Source of the DNA: Bradyrhizobium embrapense
GTDB taxonomy: Bacteria; Pseudomonadota; Alphaproteobacteria; Rhizobiales; Xanthobacteraceae
Reading direction: 5' to 3'
DNA: 64,000 nt
NCBI RefSeq assembly: GCF_001189235.2
Contig: NZ_LFIP02000002.1
Location: 682,411 to 746,410, forward strand
Shown: positions 51,199 to 60,428 of the stretch, in pieces
How positions within the stretch are numbered: position 1 is the stretch's first letter
Layout of the letters: each line of letters opens with the position of its first letter
The notes under the pieces: model-generated
What the model was told of the DNA's origin: nothing
Seen by the model: the letters and a program-made list of their open reading frames with translations, nothing else
Database searches by the model: none
Translations under genes and position numbers: made by a program

Positions 51199-51408
51199 AT
51201 GATGTCGAAGCAATCGCTGCGCGAGGAGGCCGAGCGCCTGATCCGCGAGACCATGGAAAAGCGGAACCTGGTCATCAAGCAGGGCACAACCCGGATCGAG
51301 GCCATCTGCGGCAAATGCGGCGCGCCGAACCGGGTGCAGGCGGAAAAGGGCCAGACCCGCGTCAAATTCACCTGCAAGAACTGCAACCACAAGCAGGAAA
51401 CGCTTTGA
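51199..51408 (+). CDS. Small zinc-ribbon protein
   Basis: 69 residues from ATG 51199 (ATG 51187 or 51202 also possible). Helical N-terminus SLREEAERLIRETMEKRNLVIK then a zinc ribbon, C-G-K-C-G and C-K-N-C, spaced about 20 residues (ICGKCGAPNRV..FTCKNCNHKQ). Basic surface suggests nucleic acid or protein binding. 78 bp after the operon; could be an added sixth gene but has its own start region. Confidence 0.8.
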   Translation: MMSKQSLREEAERLIRETMEKRNLVIKQGTTRIEAICGKCGAPNRVQAEKGQTRVKFTCKNCNHKQETL

Positions 51409-51441
51409 GCGGGCGACTTGATGGTTGCTACGACGTTCCTC

Positions 51442-51525
51442 GTCATTGCGAGCGCAGCGAAGCAATCCACCCTTCCGCGTATGCGGTACTATGGATTGCT
51501 TCGTCGCTTCGCTCCTCGCAATGAC
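51442..51525. repeat. Dispersed repeat, GTCATTGCGAGCGCAGCG family (copy 3)
   Basis: 84-base hairpin; here the GCTTCGCTCCTCGCAATGAC end is on the right, so this copy is in the opposite orientation to copies 1, 2 and 4. Lies between convergent genes. Confidence 0.85.
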
Positions 51526-51532
51526 GGGGGAT

Positions 51533-52384
51533 TTACTTCCCCTTCACGAAGGCGGCGAACGCGTCGCCGTAGTCGGGATGCCAGCGCGACAGCGGCGGGC
51601 GGTTCTCGACGATGTCGCCGGCGGCCCACAGAATGCGGCGTTCGTCGAGCGCGCGCGGCACGTCGTTGTCGGGGCAGAGGATGTAGAAATCGCCGGCGGT
51701 GAGGTGCTCGATCATGAAGTCGACGGTCTGCTCCGCCGTCCAGGCGCCGGCCGGCTTCTCGGTGCGGCCGCGCGCGGTCAGCCCGGTGAAGACGAATCCC
51801 GGGATCAGCAGATGCGCCGAAATCCTGCAGCCGTCGGTGTTGCGCAGCTCGTGCTGCAGCGCTTCTGTAAATGCCTTCACACCGGCCTTGGAGACATTGT
51901 AGGCCGGATCGCCCGGCGGCGTAGTGATGCCCTGCTTGGAGCCGGTATTGATGATCAGTCCCGGCCTGCCGCGCTTGATCATGTCAGGCGCGAACGCCTG
52001 CGTGCCGTTGATGACGCCCCACAGATTGACGCCCAGGATGCGTTGCCAATTGTCCGCGGGCCCGAACATCGCGCTGCCGGGCTGGATGCCGGCATTGTTC
52101 ATCAGGAGGTCGGTGCCGCCGAATTTTTTCGCGACGGCGGCTTCAAGGCCTGCGACCTCGTCGGCGCGGCTGACATCGACCGCAGCCGTCATGATGTCGG
52201 CGGCGCCGCGGGGCGCGGCAGATGACAGTTTTGCGGCAGCCGCCTTCAGCCGGTCATCACCGAGATCGGCGATGCAGACCTTCATGCCGGCTTCGGCAAA
52301 CCGCGTAGCTGCGGCAAGCCCGATGCCGGATGCGCCTCCGGTGATCACGGCAACATGATTGGCTGATATCACGGGATGGGGCAT
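51533..52384 (-). CDS. Short-chain dehydrogenase/reductase (SDR)
   Basis: 283 residues, GGAGAG site. TGGASGIG cofactor loop, LLMNNAG, catalytic Ser (NTGSKQG), Y-x-x-x-K in AYNVSKAG. Asp after strand 2 (IADLGDD) favours NAD. C-terminal part IEHLTAGDFYILCPDNDVPRALDERR is common in rhizobial SDRs of unknown substrate. Monocistronic. Confidence 0.92.
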   Translation of the reverse strand: MPHPVISANHVAVITGGASGIGLAAATRFAEAGMKVCIADLGDDRLKAAAAKLSSAAPRGAADIMTAAVDVSRADEVAGLEAAVAKKFGGTDLLMNNAGIQPGSAMFGPADNWQRILGVNLWGVINGTQAFAPDMIKRGRPGLIINTGSKQGITTPPGDPAYNVSKAGVKAFTEALQHELRNTDGCRISAHLLIPGFVFTGLTARGRTEKPAGAWTAEQTVDFMIEHLTAGDFYILCPDNDVPRALDERRILWAAGDIVENRPPLSRWHPDYGDAFAAFVKGK

Positions 52385-52640
52385 CGAAGCTCTCCGGACA
52401 CATCTGTGGCTGAGGTTGGCATCGCGTTTTCAAGCGAAGCGGTTCCCGGTTCGCGTGAAGAAACGCGTCTAACAAGAGAACCCTATCTATCATACTGCAC
52501 GCATCGCGCAGGCGCATGGGAGGTTTTCATGCGCGCCGCCCTCGACAACGCCGGCTCCGCTTTACGGTTTCGCAGCCGCGCTGTAGAATCGTCGATATAA
52601 CGCTTCCAAAAGACCTCAGCCGACGACAGGGAGTGCAAAC

Positions 52641-54137
52641 ATGGCTGTTTCGCAGGCTATTCCGATCACGCGCCATCCTTATGCCGATGGCTCCTACAAG
52701 CAGATGCTGATCGACGGCAAATGGGTCGACGCCGCCTCCGGCAAGAAATTCGAGACGCACAACCCCGCCACCGGCGAATTGCTCGCCTCCGTCGCCGAGG
52801 GCGATGCCGAGGACATCAACCGTGCGGTTGCGGCGGCGCGCCGCGCCTTCGAAGGGCCCTGGAGCAAGGTGAAGCCGTTCGAGCGGCAGAACATGCTGCT
52901 CAAGCTCGCCGAACTGGTCGAAGCCAATTTCGAGGAACTGTCCCAGCTCGACACGCTCGACATGGGCGCGCCGATCAGCCGCACCCGCGGCAACCGGCTG
53001 CGCGCGCTCGGCATGCTGCGCTACTACGCCGGCCAGGCCACCGCGATCCACGGCGAGACCATCGAGAACTCGCTGCCCGGCGAGATCTTCTCCTACACGC
53101 TGAAGGAGCCGATCGGCGTGGTCGGCGCCATCATCCCCTGGAACGGGCCGCTAACCGCCTCGATCTGGAAGATCGGTCCTGCGATCGCGACCGGCTGCTC
53201 CGTGGTGCTGAAGCCGGCCGAGGAATCGCCGCTGACCTCGCTGCGCATCGGCGAGCTCTGCATGGAGGCCGGCATTCCGCCCGGCGTCGTCAACGTCGTG
53301 CCGGGCTATGGCGAGACCGCGGGCGCCGCGCTCGCCAATCATCCCGACGTCGACAAGGTCGCCTTCACCGGCTCGCACGTCACAGGTCAGTCGATCATCC
53401 GCGCCTCGGCCGGCAACCTCAAGCGCGTCTCGCTCGAGCTTGGCGGCAAATCGCCGGACATCGTGTTCGCCGACGCCGATCTCGACGCCGCGGTGCCGGG
53501 CGCGGCGATGGCGGTGTTCGCCAATTCCGGCCAGATCTGCAGCGCCGGCACCCGGCTGTTCGTCGAGCAGAAGGTCTATGACGAATTCGTCGGCCGCGTC
53601 GCCGAGTTCGGCAAGAAGCTGCAGGTCGGCAACGGCCTCGATCCCAACACCCAGATCGGGCCGCTGGTGTCGAAGGATCAGCTCGATCGCGTCTCCGGCT
53701 ATCTCGACATCGGTCAGAAGGAAGGCGCCACGGCGCTGGCCGGCGGCGGCCGTCTCACCGAGGGCGCGCTGTCGAAGGGCTATTTCGTGCAACCGACGGT
53801 GTTCGCCAATGTGCAGGACAACATGCGCATCGCCAAGGAGGAGATCTTCGGCCCGGTGATCTCGGCGATCTCGTTCAAGGATCCGGACGAGCTGATCAAG
53901 CGCGCCAACGCCACCACCTTCGGCCTCGGCTCCGGCGTCTGGACCACCAATGTCAGCAAGGCGCACCAGGTCGCGAAGGCGCTGCGCGCCGGCTCGGTCT
54001 GGGTCAATTGCTACCAGGCGATGGATCCGGCGGTGCCGTTCGGCGGCTACAAGATGAGCGGCTACGGCCGCGAGTCCGGCAAGCAGCACGTCGAAGAATA
54101 CCTCAACGTCAAGGCGGTCTGGATCAAGACGGGTTAG
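52641..54137 (+). CDS. Aldehyde dehydrogenase family protein
   Basis: 498 residues, full length, GGGAG site at 52631. Motifs: GPLTASIWKIGPAIATGC (N-site), general base Glu in LELGGKSPDI, catalytic Cys in NSGQICSAGTR, and GYKMSGYGRESG. Betaine/phenylacetaldehyde-type ALDH; oxidises an aldehyde with NAD(P). Single gene. Confidence 0.93.
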   Translation: MAVSQAIPITRHPYADGSYKQMLIDGKWVDAASGKKFETHNPATGELLASVAEGDAEDINRAVAAARRAFEGPWSKVKPFERQNMLLKLAELVEANFEELSQLDTLDMGAPISRTRGNRLRALGMLRYYAGQATAIHGETIENSLPGEIFSYTLKEPIGVVGAIIPWNGPLTASIWKIGPAIATGCSVVLKPAEESPLTSLRIGELCMEAGIPPGVVNVVPGYGETAGAALANHPDVDKVAFTGSHVTGQSIIRASAGNLKRVSLELGGKSPDIVFADADLDAAVPGAAMAVFANSGQICSAGTRLFVEQKVYDEFVGRVAEFGKKLQVGNGLDPNTQIGPLVSKDQLDRVSGYLDIGQKEGATALAGGGRLTEGALSKGYFVQPTVFANVQDNMRIAKEEIFGPVISAISFKDPDELIKRANATTFGLGSGVWTTNVSKAHQVAKALRAGSVWVNCYQAMDPAVPFGGYKMSGYGRESGKQHVEEYLNVKAVWIKTG

Positions 54138-54519
54138 CGCACAATGAGTTAGGTCGATCCGGCCGCGGCGGTGTGTCACCTCTCCCTTGGGAGAGGTCGG
54201 CGCGCAGCGCCGGGTGAGGGGTTACGATCTCTCGTTAGCGCCGCGGCCCTCACCCGATTTGCTGCGCAAATCGATCTCTCCCCGTCGGGGAGAGGTGAAA
54301 CGAATCCGCGGCTCGGCTGATTCAACCAAAAATCATCGCGCTCTTGCGCCGCAAGGCTCTCGCCCCGGCGCTCGCATATTTTCTGAATATTAGAAATATA
54401 ACCCTGAGTTGCCCGACGCGTCAAGTGCCTTGTCGCACGCCGGTCGCCGCCGGCTACTGTGCATGGGGTTGTTTTCGATATTTTCGTAAGCGCCGTGTGG
54501 CGGCCGCCGGTTCTCGCGT
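54138..54519. other. 382-base intergenic region with a repeat element
   Basis: Holds the palindromic element at 54177-54297. The rest shows a small AT-rich inverted repeat (ATATT-aga-AATAT, 54387-54399) against a GC-rich background. No gene seen; convergent ends of the aldehyde dehydrogenase and ModE-type genes. Confidence 0.5.
54177..54297. repeat. Dispersed palindromic element (CACCTCTCCC family)
   Basis: Left hairpin CACCTCTCCC-TT-GGGAGAGGT, then GGCGCGCAGCGCC, then CCTCACCCGATTTGCTGCGCAAATCG and the right hairpin CTCTCCCC-gtc-GGGGAGAG. Same family as elements at 18.6, 21.6 and 29.1 kb. Confidence 0.75.
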
Positions 54520-54903
54520 TTACCGGCCCGCAGCCTTCTTCGGCTTGCCGATGTCGCTGCGCAGGGCCTCGAGATCCTTGCGCACGGCGATCGCCGCATC
54601 GCGCTCGATCTTGCGGTAGCGCGCCACCAAGGAGAGGCCGAACGGGGTCAGCACCGCGCCGCCGCCGTTCTTGCCGCCGGTCTGGCGTTCCACGGCGGCC
54701 TGGCGGCAGATGCGGTTGATCTCGTCGACCAGGTCCCAGGCGCGCTTGTAGCTCATGTCCATGGCGCGGCCGGCGGCGGAGATGGAGCCGCATTCCTTGA
54801 TCTGCTCGAGCAGCAGGATCTTGCCCGGTCCGATGCGGTCTTCGGCATCGAGATCGATGCGGACGCTCAACGAGGGGAGCGATGTGGCGCTCGTTTTCGA
54901 CAT
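54520..54903 (-). CDS. ModE-type winged helix protein without molybdate domains
   Basis: 127 residues, the N-terminal HTH only: RIGPGKILLLEQIKECGSISAAGRAMDMSYKRAWDLVDEIN, followed by ERQTGGKNGGGAVLTPFGLSLVARYRKIE. The two MOP (molybdate-binding) domains of full ModE are absent. Such short forms may regulate molybdenum-enzyme genes or act as general LysR-like HTH. Divergent from the old yellow enzyme gene, 101 bp apart, its likely target. Confidence 0.88.
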   Translation of the reverse strand: MSKTSATSLPSLSVRIDLDAEDRIGPGKILLLEQIKECGSISAAGRAMDMSYKRAWDLVDEINRICRQAAVERQTGGKNGGGAVLTPFGLSLVARYRKIERDAAIAVRKDLEALRSDIGKPKKAAGR

Positions 54904-55004
54904 GGCAAGCCTGCTTGTCTGTTCGCTAGATTGCCACTACCTGCTTTTGCGAACAAGATGAACCCGTGACATAACGGGCATCACAAAGAATAATCGGGGT
55001 AGGC

Positions 55005-56132
55005 ATGAGTTCTCCATCGCTGTTTTCGCCGCTCAAGGTCGGTCCGTATGAGTTGAAGCACCGTGTCGTGATGGCGCCGCTGACGCGGATGCGGGCGGCG
55101 CGGCCGAGCCTCGCGCCGCGGCCGATGAACGCGGAATATTACGCGCAGCGCGCCACGCAAGGCGGCCTGCTCATCGCCGAAGCCTCGCCGGTGGTCGCCA
55201 CCGGCTTCGGCAATCCCGGCGTCCCCGGCATCTACAGCGAGGCCCAGATCGCGGGCTGGCGCGAGGTGGTGGATGCGGTGCACGCAAAGGGTGGGCTGAT
55301 CTTCCTGCAGCTCTGGCACGTCGGCCGCGTCTCGCACTCCTCGTTCCAGCCGGATGGCGCGCTGCCGGTGGCGCCGTCGGCGGTCGCGATCCCCTCCGAG
55401 TTCAAGTGCATGACGGCGGACGGCAAGTTGGTCGACTACGAGACGCCGCGGGCGCTTACGACCGGCGAGGTCGGGCTGATGGTCGAGGCCTATCGGCAGG
55501 GCGCGAAGAACGCGCTCGCCGCCGGGTTCGACGGCGTCGAGATCCATGGCGCCAATGGCTATCTGATCGAGCAGTTCCTGCAATCGCGCAGCAATCTGCG
55601 CACCGATCAGTATGGCGGCTCGATCGAGAACCGGGTCCGCTTCCTGCTGGAAGTGACGCAGGCGGTCACCGAAGTGTGGGGCGCCAACCGCGTCGGCGTG
55701 CGGCTGTCGCCTTACGGCATCGCCAATGGCAGCGGCGAGGCCGACCCGATGCCGCTCTACAGCCACGCCATCCAGGCGCTGGACAAGTTCGGGCTTGCCT
55801 ATCTGCATTTCATCGAGCCGCGCGCCTCGGGCACCGGCCGCGCCGAGGTCGACTGGCAGAACGTGCCGTCGGCGATGGTGTTGTTCCGCCCGATGTGGAG
55901 CGGTGTCCTGATCACCGCCGGCAACTTCGTCGGCGACAGCGCGCAGAGCGCGGTCGCCGAAGGTCATGCCGATGCGATCGCGTTCGGCCGCTACTTCATT
56001 TCCAATCCGGACCTGCCGCGGCGCCTGCAGCGCGGCTATCCCCTGACCAAGTACAACCGCGCCACCTTCTATGCCGGCGAGGAGAAGGGCTACACGGACT
56101 ATCCCGTGCACGACGAACTGGCGCAGGCGTAG
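55005..56132 (+). CDS. Old yellow enzyme-family alkene reductase (NemA-like)
   Basis: 375 residues. FMN TIM barrel: LFSPLKVGPYELKHRVVMAPLTRMRA, LWHVGRVSHSS, HGANGYLIEQFLQSRSNLRTDQYGGSIENRVRF with the substrate-binding H-x-x-N. Classical OYE subgroup; reduces activated C=C bonds or nitro groups with NADPH. Divergent from the ModE-type gene. Confidence 0.93.
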   Translation: MSSPSLFSPLKVGPYELKHRVVMAPLTRMRAARPSLAPRPMNAEYYAQRATQGGLLIAEASPVVATGFGNPGVPGIYSEAQIAGWREVVDAVHAKGGLIFLQLWHVGRVSHSSFQPDGALPVAPSAVAIPSEFKCMTADGKLVDYETPRALTTGEVGLMVEAYRQGAKNALAAGFDGVEIHGANGYLIEQFLQSRSNLRTDQYGGSIENRVRFLLEVTQAVTEVWGANRVGVRLSPYGIANGSGEADPMPLYSHAIQALDKFGLAYLHFIEPRASGTGRAEVDWQNVPSAMVLFRPMWSGVLITAGNFVGDSAQSAVAEGHADAIAFGRYFISNPDLPRRLQRGYPLTKYNRATFYAGEEKGYTDYPVHDELAQA

Positions 56133-56140
56133 ACGAGCGC

Positions 56141-56224
56141 GTCATTGCGAGGAGCGAAGCGACGAAGCAATCCATCGCTCCGAGCATGCGGATGAATGGA
56201 TTGCTTCGCTTCGCTCGCAATGAC
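56141..56224. repeat. Dispersed repeat, GTCATTGCGAGGAGCG family (copy 4)
   Basis: 84-base element starting 8 bases after the OYE stop; left arm GTCATTGCGAGGAGCGAAGC, right arm ATTGCTTCGCTTCGCTCGCA. It ends 11 bases before the GFA gene start and may act as a terminator or spacer. Confidence 0.85.
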
Positions 56225-56235
56225 GGAGCCATCGG

Positions 56236-56751
56236 ATGTTTCCGGACGACCAGTTCGAACCGACCAAAAAGCCAAAACCGGTGGCGCTGGCGAAGCCGGC
56301 GGCCGGGCAATGCCTGTGCGGCAAGGTCCGGTTCGAGATCGACGTACCGGCGCGCTGGGCCTGGCACGACCACACCGCCGCGAGCCGCCGCGCGCACGGC
56401 GCCGTCTATGCGACCTATGTCGGCAGCTGGAAGAAGCGCTTCCGCATCACGAAAGGCGAAAGCGAGCTGTCGCGCTACGAGGATGCCGCGACCAGGACCG
56501 CGCGCAGCTTCTGCGGCCATTGCGGCACCCCCGTCATCTACGAGCGCGCGCGGTCGCCGCACATGGTCAACATCCCGCGCGCGCTGTTCTCGGGGCGCAC
56601 CGGCCGGCAGCCGCTCTATCACATCGCGATCGAGGAATTGCAGGAATGGGCCTACACCGGCGAGCCGCTGGTGCCGCTGAAGGGCTATCCCGGCGTGGTT
56701 TGGCAGCGTTCGAAAAAGAAGAAGCGCAGCGAGCGGGAGGGCATGTTCTAG
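56236..56751 (+). CDS. GFA-family (glutathione-dependent formaldehyde-activating-like) protein
   Basis: 171 residues. Zinc motifs GQCLCGKVRFE and FCGHCGTPVIYE are those of the GFA fold. The usual central C-H-C-x-x-C segment is replaced by AWHDHTAASR, so one of the two zinc sites is changed, with His instead of Cys. Basic C-terminal tail SKKKKRSERE. Activity on S-hydroxymethyl-glutathione is unlikely; probably a divergent Zn protein. Confidence 0.85.
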   Translation: MFPDDQFEPTKKPKPVALAKPAAGQCLCGKVRFEIDVPARWAWHDHTAASRRAHGAVYATYVGSWKKRFRITKGESELSRYEDAATRTARSFCGHCGTPVIYERARSPHMVNIPRALFSGRTGRQPLYHIAIEELQEWAYTGEPLVPLKGYPGVVWQRSKKKKRSEREGMF

Positions 56752-56787
56752 AGCGTTTTCGCTGGTTCGCCTGAAACGTGGGCCGCG

Positions 56788-58272
56788 TCAGTGCTTCACG
56801 TAGATGGCCTCTTCCGATCCCGCGTATTCCTCGGTCCACCCTCTCTTGTCCACGAGGAACCTCTTCAGAGGCTCGTGCGCCTTCACCCAGAGCACCGTAT
56901 CGATCTTGTACTTGGCGAGCACGGTGTCCCAGGCGGTCTCGTCGACCTCCCATTTGCTCAGAGTGAAATAGTCGCGCAGCAGCTCGTCGGGATAGGCGGT
57001 AGCAGACCGGCCGTCGATGAATACCGGCACCGCACCCCGTGTGTAGAAGATCAGGAGCCCGCCGACATTCCAGTGGTTCAGCAGCCGCGCATGCGGGAAA
57101 TGGGTCTGAAGATAGCGCGCGTCCTGCTCCGAGAGCAGTTGCGGCATCGCGAGCGCCGGTCTGACGTGCATCAGCGTCAGCGGCAGCGCGCACATTCCGA
57201 CGATGCCCGCAACCAGGAGCGAGCGTTGGACCTTGAGATCGTTCAGTTGCTTGGGCAGCAGTCGGTCGATGTGAAGCGCCAGCGGTACCGTCGCGAACAT
57301 GAAGAAGAACGACATGTACCGGTACTGATAGAATCCCAGCAGCAGGAACAGCCAGGACAGCAGCCGCGACTCCAGAGGAGCGGACGAGGCGGCCGGGTGG
57401 CGGAGCTCAAACGCCGCAAATATCGCGATGTAGACGATGCCGGGAATGCTGCCGGGCACGCTGAAGTTCGCAGAATAAGACCACCACTCGGTGATGTTCG
57501 CCTGCGCAAAGTGGCCGAGCGTGGTCGTGACACCGGCGTAGATGTGCCAGCCAAGCGGATTGATCAGGATTGCGACAAGGCAGCCGGCCGCTGCAAAACC
57601 GTAGATTCTAAGACCGGCCCAGTCCCGCTTGAGCACGCACGCAGCGCCAAAAAGGCCGATGATGAAAAGCCCGAGCACGAAGCCGCCATGCAGGTTGGCC
57701 CAAAGCACCATCATCGCCGGCAGCAGGAACCATCGGGTTCGCTTCAGGCACTCTGCGTAGAAAACGACGCAGAACAACATGGTCGGGGTGTTCGGCGAAG
57801 CGGCGAGATAGGAATTCGGCGCGGTCACGAACGCAGGATACAGCAGGCACGCGGCGAGAACGGAAATGCAAACTGCAAGTGTCGAGGCGCTGCTGCGCAG
57901 GCAGATCGATGCAAGATATCCGGTGATGACGGCGCCACATGCAAGGACTGACAGCGTGAGACCGACATATCCCGTGTATTGAAACATCACGCTGGCGATC
58001 ACGTCCCAGAGCCAGGACAGGTTGTACCATTGCCTGTCGCCGAGGGTGAACGACCATGGATCCTGAAAGGGGACGTTGCCGCGTTCCCTGATCAGGTCTC
58101 CGGCGGCGAGGTGCCATCCGAGATCCAGGTGGCCGAGCAGGAGCGGCCCGTTCGCCAGGTAGTACACGGACGTGACTGCGATCAGGAAGACATAGAGTCC
58201 CGGCTTCTCGAGCCCGATCGTTCCCGGTCTTCTATCGAGCCTGGTTCCGCTCCAGGTCGTCAGCGCGTCCAT
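56788..58272 (-). CDS. GT-C-like polytopic membrane protein
   Basis: About 494 residues from ATG 58272 (earlier starts at 58320 and 58344 possible). Ten to twelve helices. Family-like motifs: HLDLGWHLAAGDLIRERGNVPFQDPWSFT (acidic loop after helix 1, as in GT-C enzymes), ANLHGGFVLGLFIIGLF, INPLGWHIY, then a soluble C-terminal region with VFIDGRSATAYPDELLRDYFTL. Probably a lipid-linked sugar transferase of the cell envelope; substrate unknown. Confidence 0.75.
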   Translation of the reverse strand: MDALTTWSGTRLDRRPGTIGLEKPGLYVFLIAVTSVYYLANGPLLLGHLDLGWHLAAGDLIRERGNVPFQDPWSFTLGDRQWYNLSWLWDVIASVMFQYTGYVGLTLSVLACGAVITGYLASICLRSSASTLAVCISVLAACLLYPAFVTAPNSYLAASPNTPTMLFCVVFYAECLKRTRWFLLPAMMVLWANLHGGFVLGLFIIGLFGAACVLKRDWAGLRIYGFAAAGCLVAILINPLGWHIYAGVTTTLGHFAQANITEWWSYSANFSVPGSIPGIVYIAIFAAFELRHPAASSAPLESRLLSWLFLLLGFYQYRYMSFFFMFATVPLALHIDRLLPKQLNDLKVQRSLLVAGIVGMCALPLTLMHVRPALAMPQLLSEQDARYLQTHFPHARLLNHWNVGGLLIFYTRGAVPVFIDGRSATAYPDELLRDYFTLSKWEVDETAWDTVLAKYKIDTVLWVKAHEPLKRFLVDKRGWTEEYAGSEEAIYVKH

Positions 58273-58538
58273 GACTGAGCCCCCGCGGTCGAAGCGAGCC
58301 GTCTGCAGGCCCTGCATGCGTTTCTGTGTGTTTGATGAAGGCAAAGCACCTTCGGTTTAGGCCACTCTCGCTAAAGTAGCGTTAAAGTCGGCCGCACAAT
58401 TCGATGGCTCCCGTTGGGAGAGCCAGGCGCGCGCCAGCGGAATGCGGCCATGACCGGCCGCTCGATTGCTCCCCAGGCGCAAGTTTGGTCATCTCCAGCG
58501 GCGCCGTCGGCCAATGCGCTGGCAGGCCTGGAGGGAAC

Positions 58539-60203
58539 ATGAAGAATCGCATTACCGGCCGCTCGGCATTCCTGGCGCTGCTGAAAGACGAGGGTGTCAC
58601 GCATCTGTTCGGCAATCCCGGCACCACCGAATTGCCGATCATGCATGCGCTGAAGGATCATCCCGACCTCACCTATGTGATGGCGATGCAGGAGAGCCTG
58701 GTGGTTGCGATGGCCGACGGTTTCAGCCGCGCCTCCGGCAGGCTGGTCGCCTGCAACGTCCATGTCGCGCCCGGCCTCGGCAATGCGATGGGCTCGCTCT
58801 ACAATGCGAGCTTCACCGGCACGCCGTTGATCCTCACCGCCGGTCAGCAGGAGCAGGGCCACGGCCTGACCGAGCCGGTGCTTTATGGTCCGCTGGTGCA
58901 GATGGCCACGCCCTTGGTGAAATGGGCGGTCGAGGTGACGCGGCTCGAAGACCTGCCGCGCATCGTGCGCCGCGCCGCCAAGATCGCGACCACGCCGCCC
59001 ACCGGACCGGTGTTCATCTCGCTGCCAGGCGATATTCTCAACGCCGAGGCCGGCATCGAGCTCGGCCGCACCACCCGGGTCGACACCCGCGTCCGGCCGT
59101 CGGAAGATTCCTTGAAGGCGCTGGCCGCGCGCATCCTGAAAGCCGAGCGGCCGGTGATCGTCGTCGGCGACGAGATCGTCAAAAGCGATGCGCTACGCGA
59201 GGCGGCCGATCTCGCCGAGACGCTGGGCTGTCCGGCCTGGCAATCCCCGACGCCTTATGGCTCGCATTTTCTGTCTGAAAGCCCGAGCTTCATGGGCGCG
59301 ATCGCGCGGCTGCAGAAGGTCGCCCGCGATGTATTGGCGCCGCATGATCTCCTGATCGCGCTCGGCGGCGATCCGCTGCGGATGTCGGTCTACAGCGAGG
59401 TCGATCCGCTGCCGGACGGGCTCTCGATCGTGCAGGTCGGCCTGGTCGACAATGATCTCGCCAGGAACTACGGCGCCGAGATCGCGGTGAAGGCCGATGT
59501 CAAGGAGACGCTGCGCGCGCTGGTCCCAGCACTGAAGGAGCTCGGCGGCGACGCGCTGGAGACGCGCGCCAGGCAGGGCCTCGCGGCGCTGTCGAGCAAG
59601 AATTGGGCAGCAAAGCGCAAGGCGCTGGTCGAGCAGATCTCGAAGGCGAGCCAGAAATCGCCGATCGATCCGGACTGGCTGGCGCTGCAGGTCGTGGAGG
59701 CGATGCCGGACAATGCGATCCTGGTCGACGAAGGCTTGACCTCGTCGCGGCAGATCCTCGCGCTGCGGGCGCATCGCGACCGCTACGGCTATCACGCGCT
59801 GGCGTCGGGCGGCATCGGCTGGGGCCTGCCGGCCGCGGTCGGCGTCAGCCTCGCCAATCCGCAGCGGCCCGTGGTGTGCTATTCCGGCGACGGCTCGTCG
59901 ATGTATTCGATCCAGTCGCTGTGGACAGCGGCCAACCACAAGCTGCCGCTCAACTTCGTCATCGTCAACAATGGCGGCTATCGCATCATCAAGCAGCGCC
60001 TGCTCGCCTTCCATGGCGACGACAATTATGTCGGCATGGACTTCATCGACCCGCCGGTCGATTTCACCGGCGTGGCGCGCTCGCTCGGCCTCGAGGCGAT
60101 CAAAGTCGCCGACCCGCAGGAGCTGAAGGGCGTGCTGAAGTCGGCGTTCAGCCGCCCAGGCGCGAAGCTGATCGAAGTGATGGTGAGCAATGCGGTGAAT
60201 TGA
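58539..60203 (+). CDS. ThDP-dependent enzyme, acetolactate synthase/benzoylformate decarboxylase-like
   Basis: 554 residues; GGAGGG before ATG 58539. ThDP folds: FGNPGTTELPIMHAL with the conserved Glu in AMQESLVVAMADG, and the ThDP/Mg motif GDGSSMYSIQSLWTAANHKLPLNFVIVNN near residues 445-475. Close to benzoylformate decarboxylase/MdlC-like members rather than IlvB, but catalytic His pair not checked. Single gene. Confidence 0.9.
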   Translation: MKNRITGRSAFLALLKDEGVTHLFGNPGTTELPIMHALKDHPDLTYVMAMQESLVVAMADGFSRASGRLVACNVHVAPGLGNAMGSLYNASFTGTPLILTAGQQEQGHGLTEPVLYGPLVQMATPLVKWAVEVTRLEDLPRIVRRAAKIATTPPTGPVFISLPGDILNAEAGIELGRTTRVDTRVRPSEDSLKALAARILKAERPVIVVGDEIVKSDALREAADLAETLGCPAWQSPTPYGSHFLSESPSFMGAIARLQKVARDVLAPHDLLIALGGDPLRMSVYSEVDPLPDGLSIVQVGLVDNDLARNYGAEIAVKADVKETLRALVPALKELGGDALETRARQGLAALSSKNWAAKRKALVEQISKASQKSPIDPDWLALQVVEAMPDNAILVDEGLTSSRQILALRAHRDRYGYHALASGGIGWGLPAAVGVSLANPQRPVVCYSGDGSSMYSIQSLWTAANHKLPLNFVIVNNGGYRIIKQRLLAFHGDDNYVGMDFIDPPVDFTGVARSLGLEAIKVADPQELKGVLKSAFSRPGAKLIEVMVSNAVN

Positions 60204-60226
60204 ACGTAGGACGTCAGTCCGTCACC

Positions 60227-60329
60227 GTCATCCTGAGGAGCGCGCACTTGCGCGCGTCTCGAAGGATCGACGGCCACCGGCCGGGCCGTGCATCCTTCGA
60301 GGCTCGCTCCGCTCGCACCTCAGGATGAC
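60227..60329. repeat. Dispersed repeat, GTCATCCTGAGGAGCG family (copy 1)
   Basis: 103-base hairpin element with arms GTCATCCTGAGGAGCG and CGCACCTCAGGATGAC; second copy at 63445. A different family from the GTCATTGCGAGG repeats, and directly followed by one of them. Confidence 0.8.
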
Positions 60330-60341
60330 AGGGCTATTCGC

Positions 60342-60420
60342 GTCATTGCGAGGAGCGAAGCGACGAAGCATTGGCCCGCGTACGCAGAACGATGGATTGC
60401 TTCGCTTTGCTCGCAATGAC
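60342..60420. repeat. Dispersed repeat, GTCATTGCGAGGAGCG family (copy 5)
   Basis: 79-base element 12 bp after the previous repeat; shorter middle than the other copies. Both lie between convergent genes (ThDP enzyme and luciferase-like monooxygenase). Confidence 0.83.
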
Positions 60421-60428
60421 GGCGGCAA

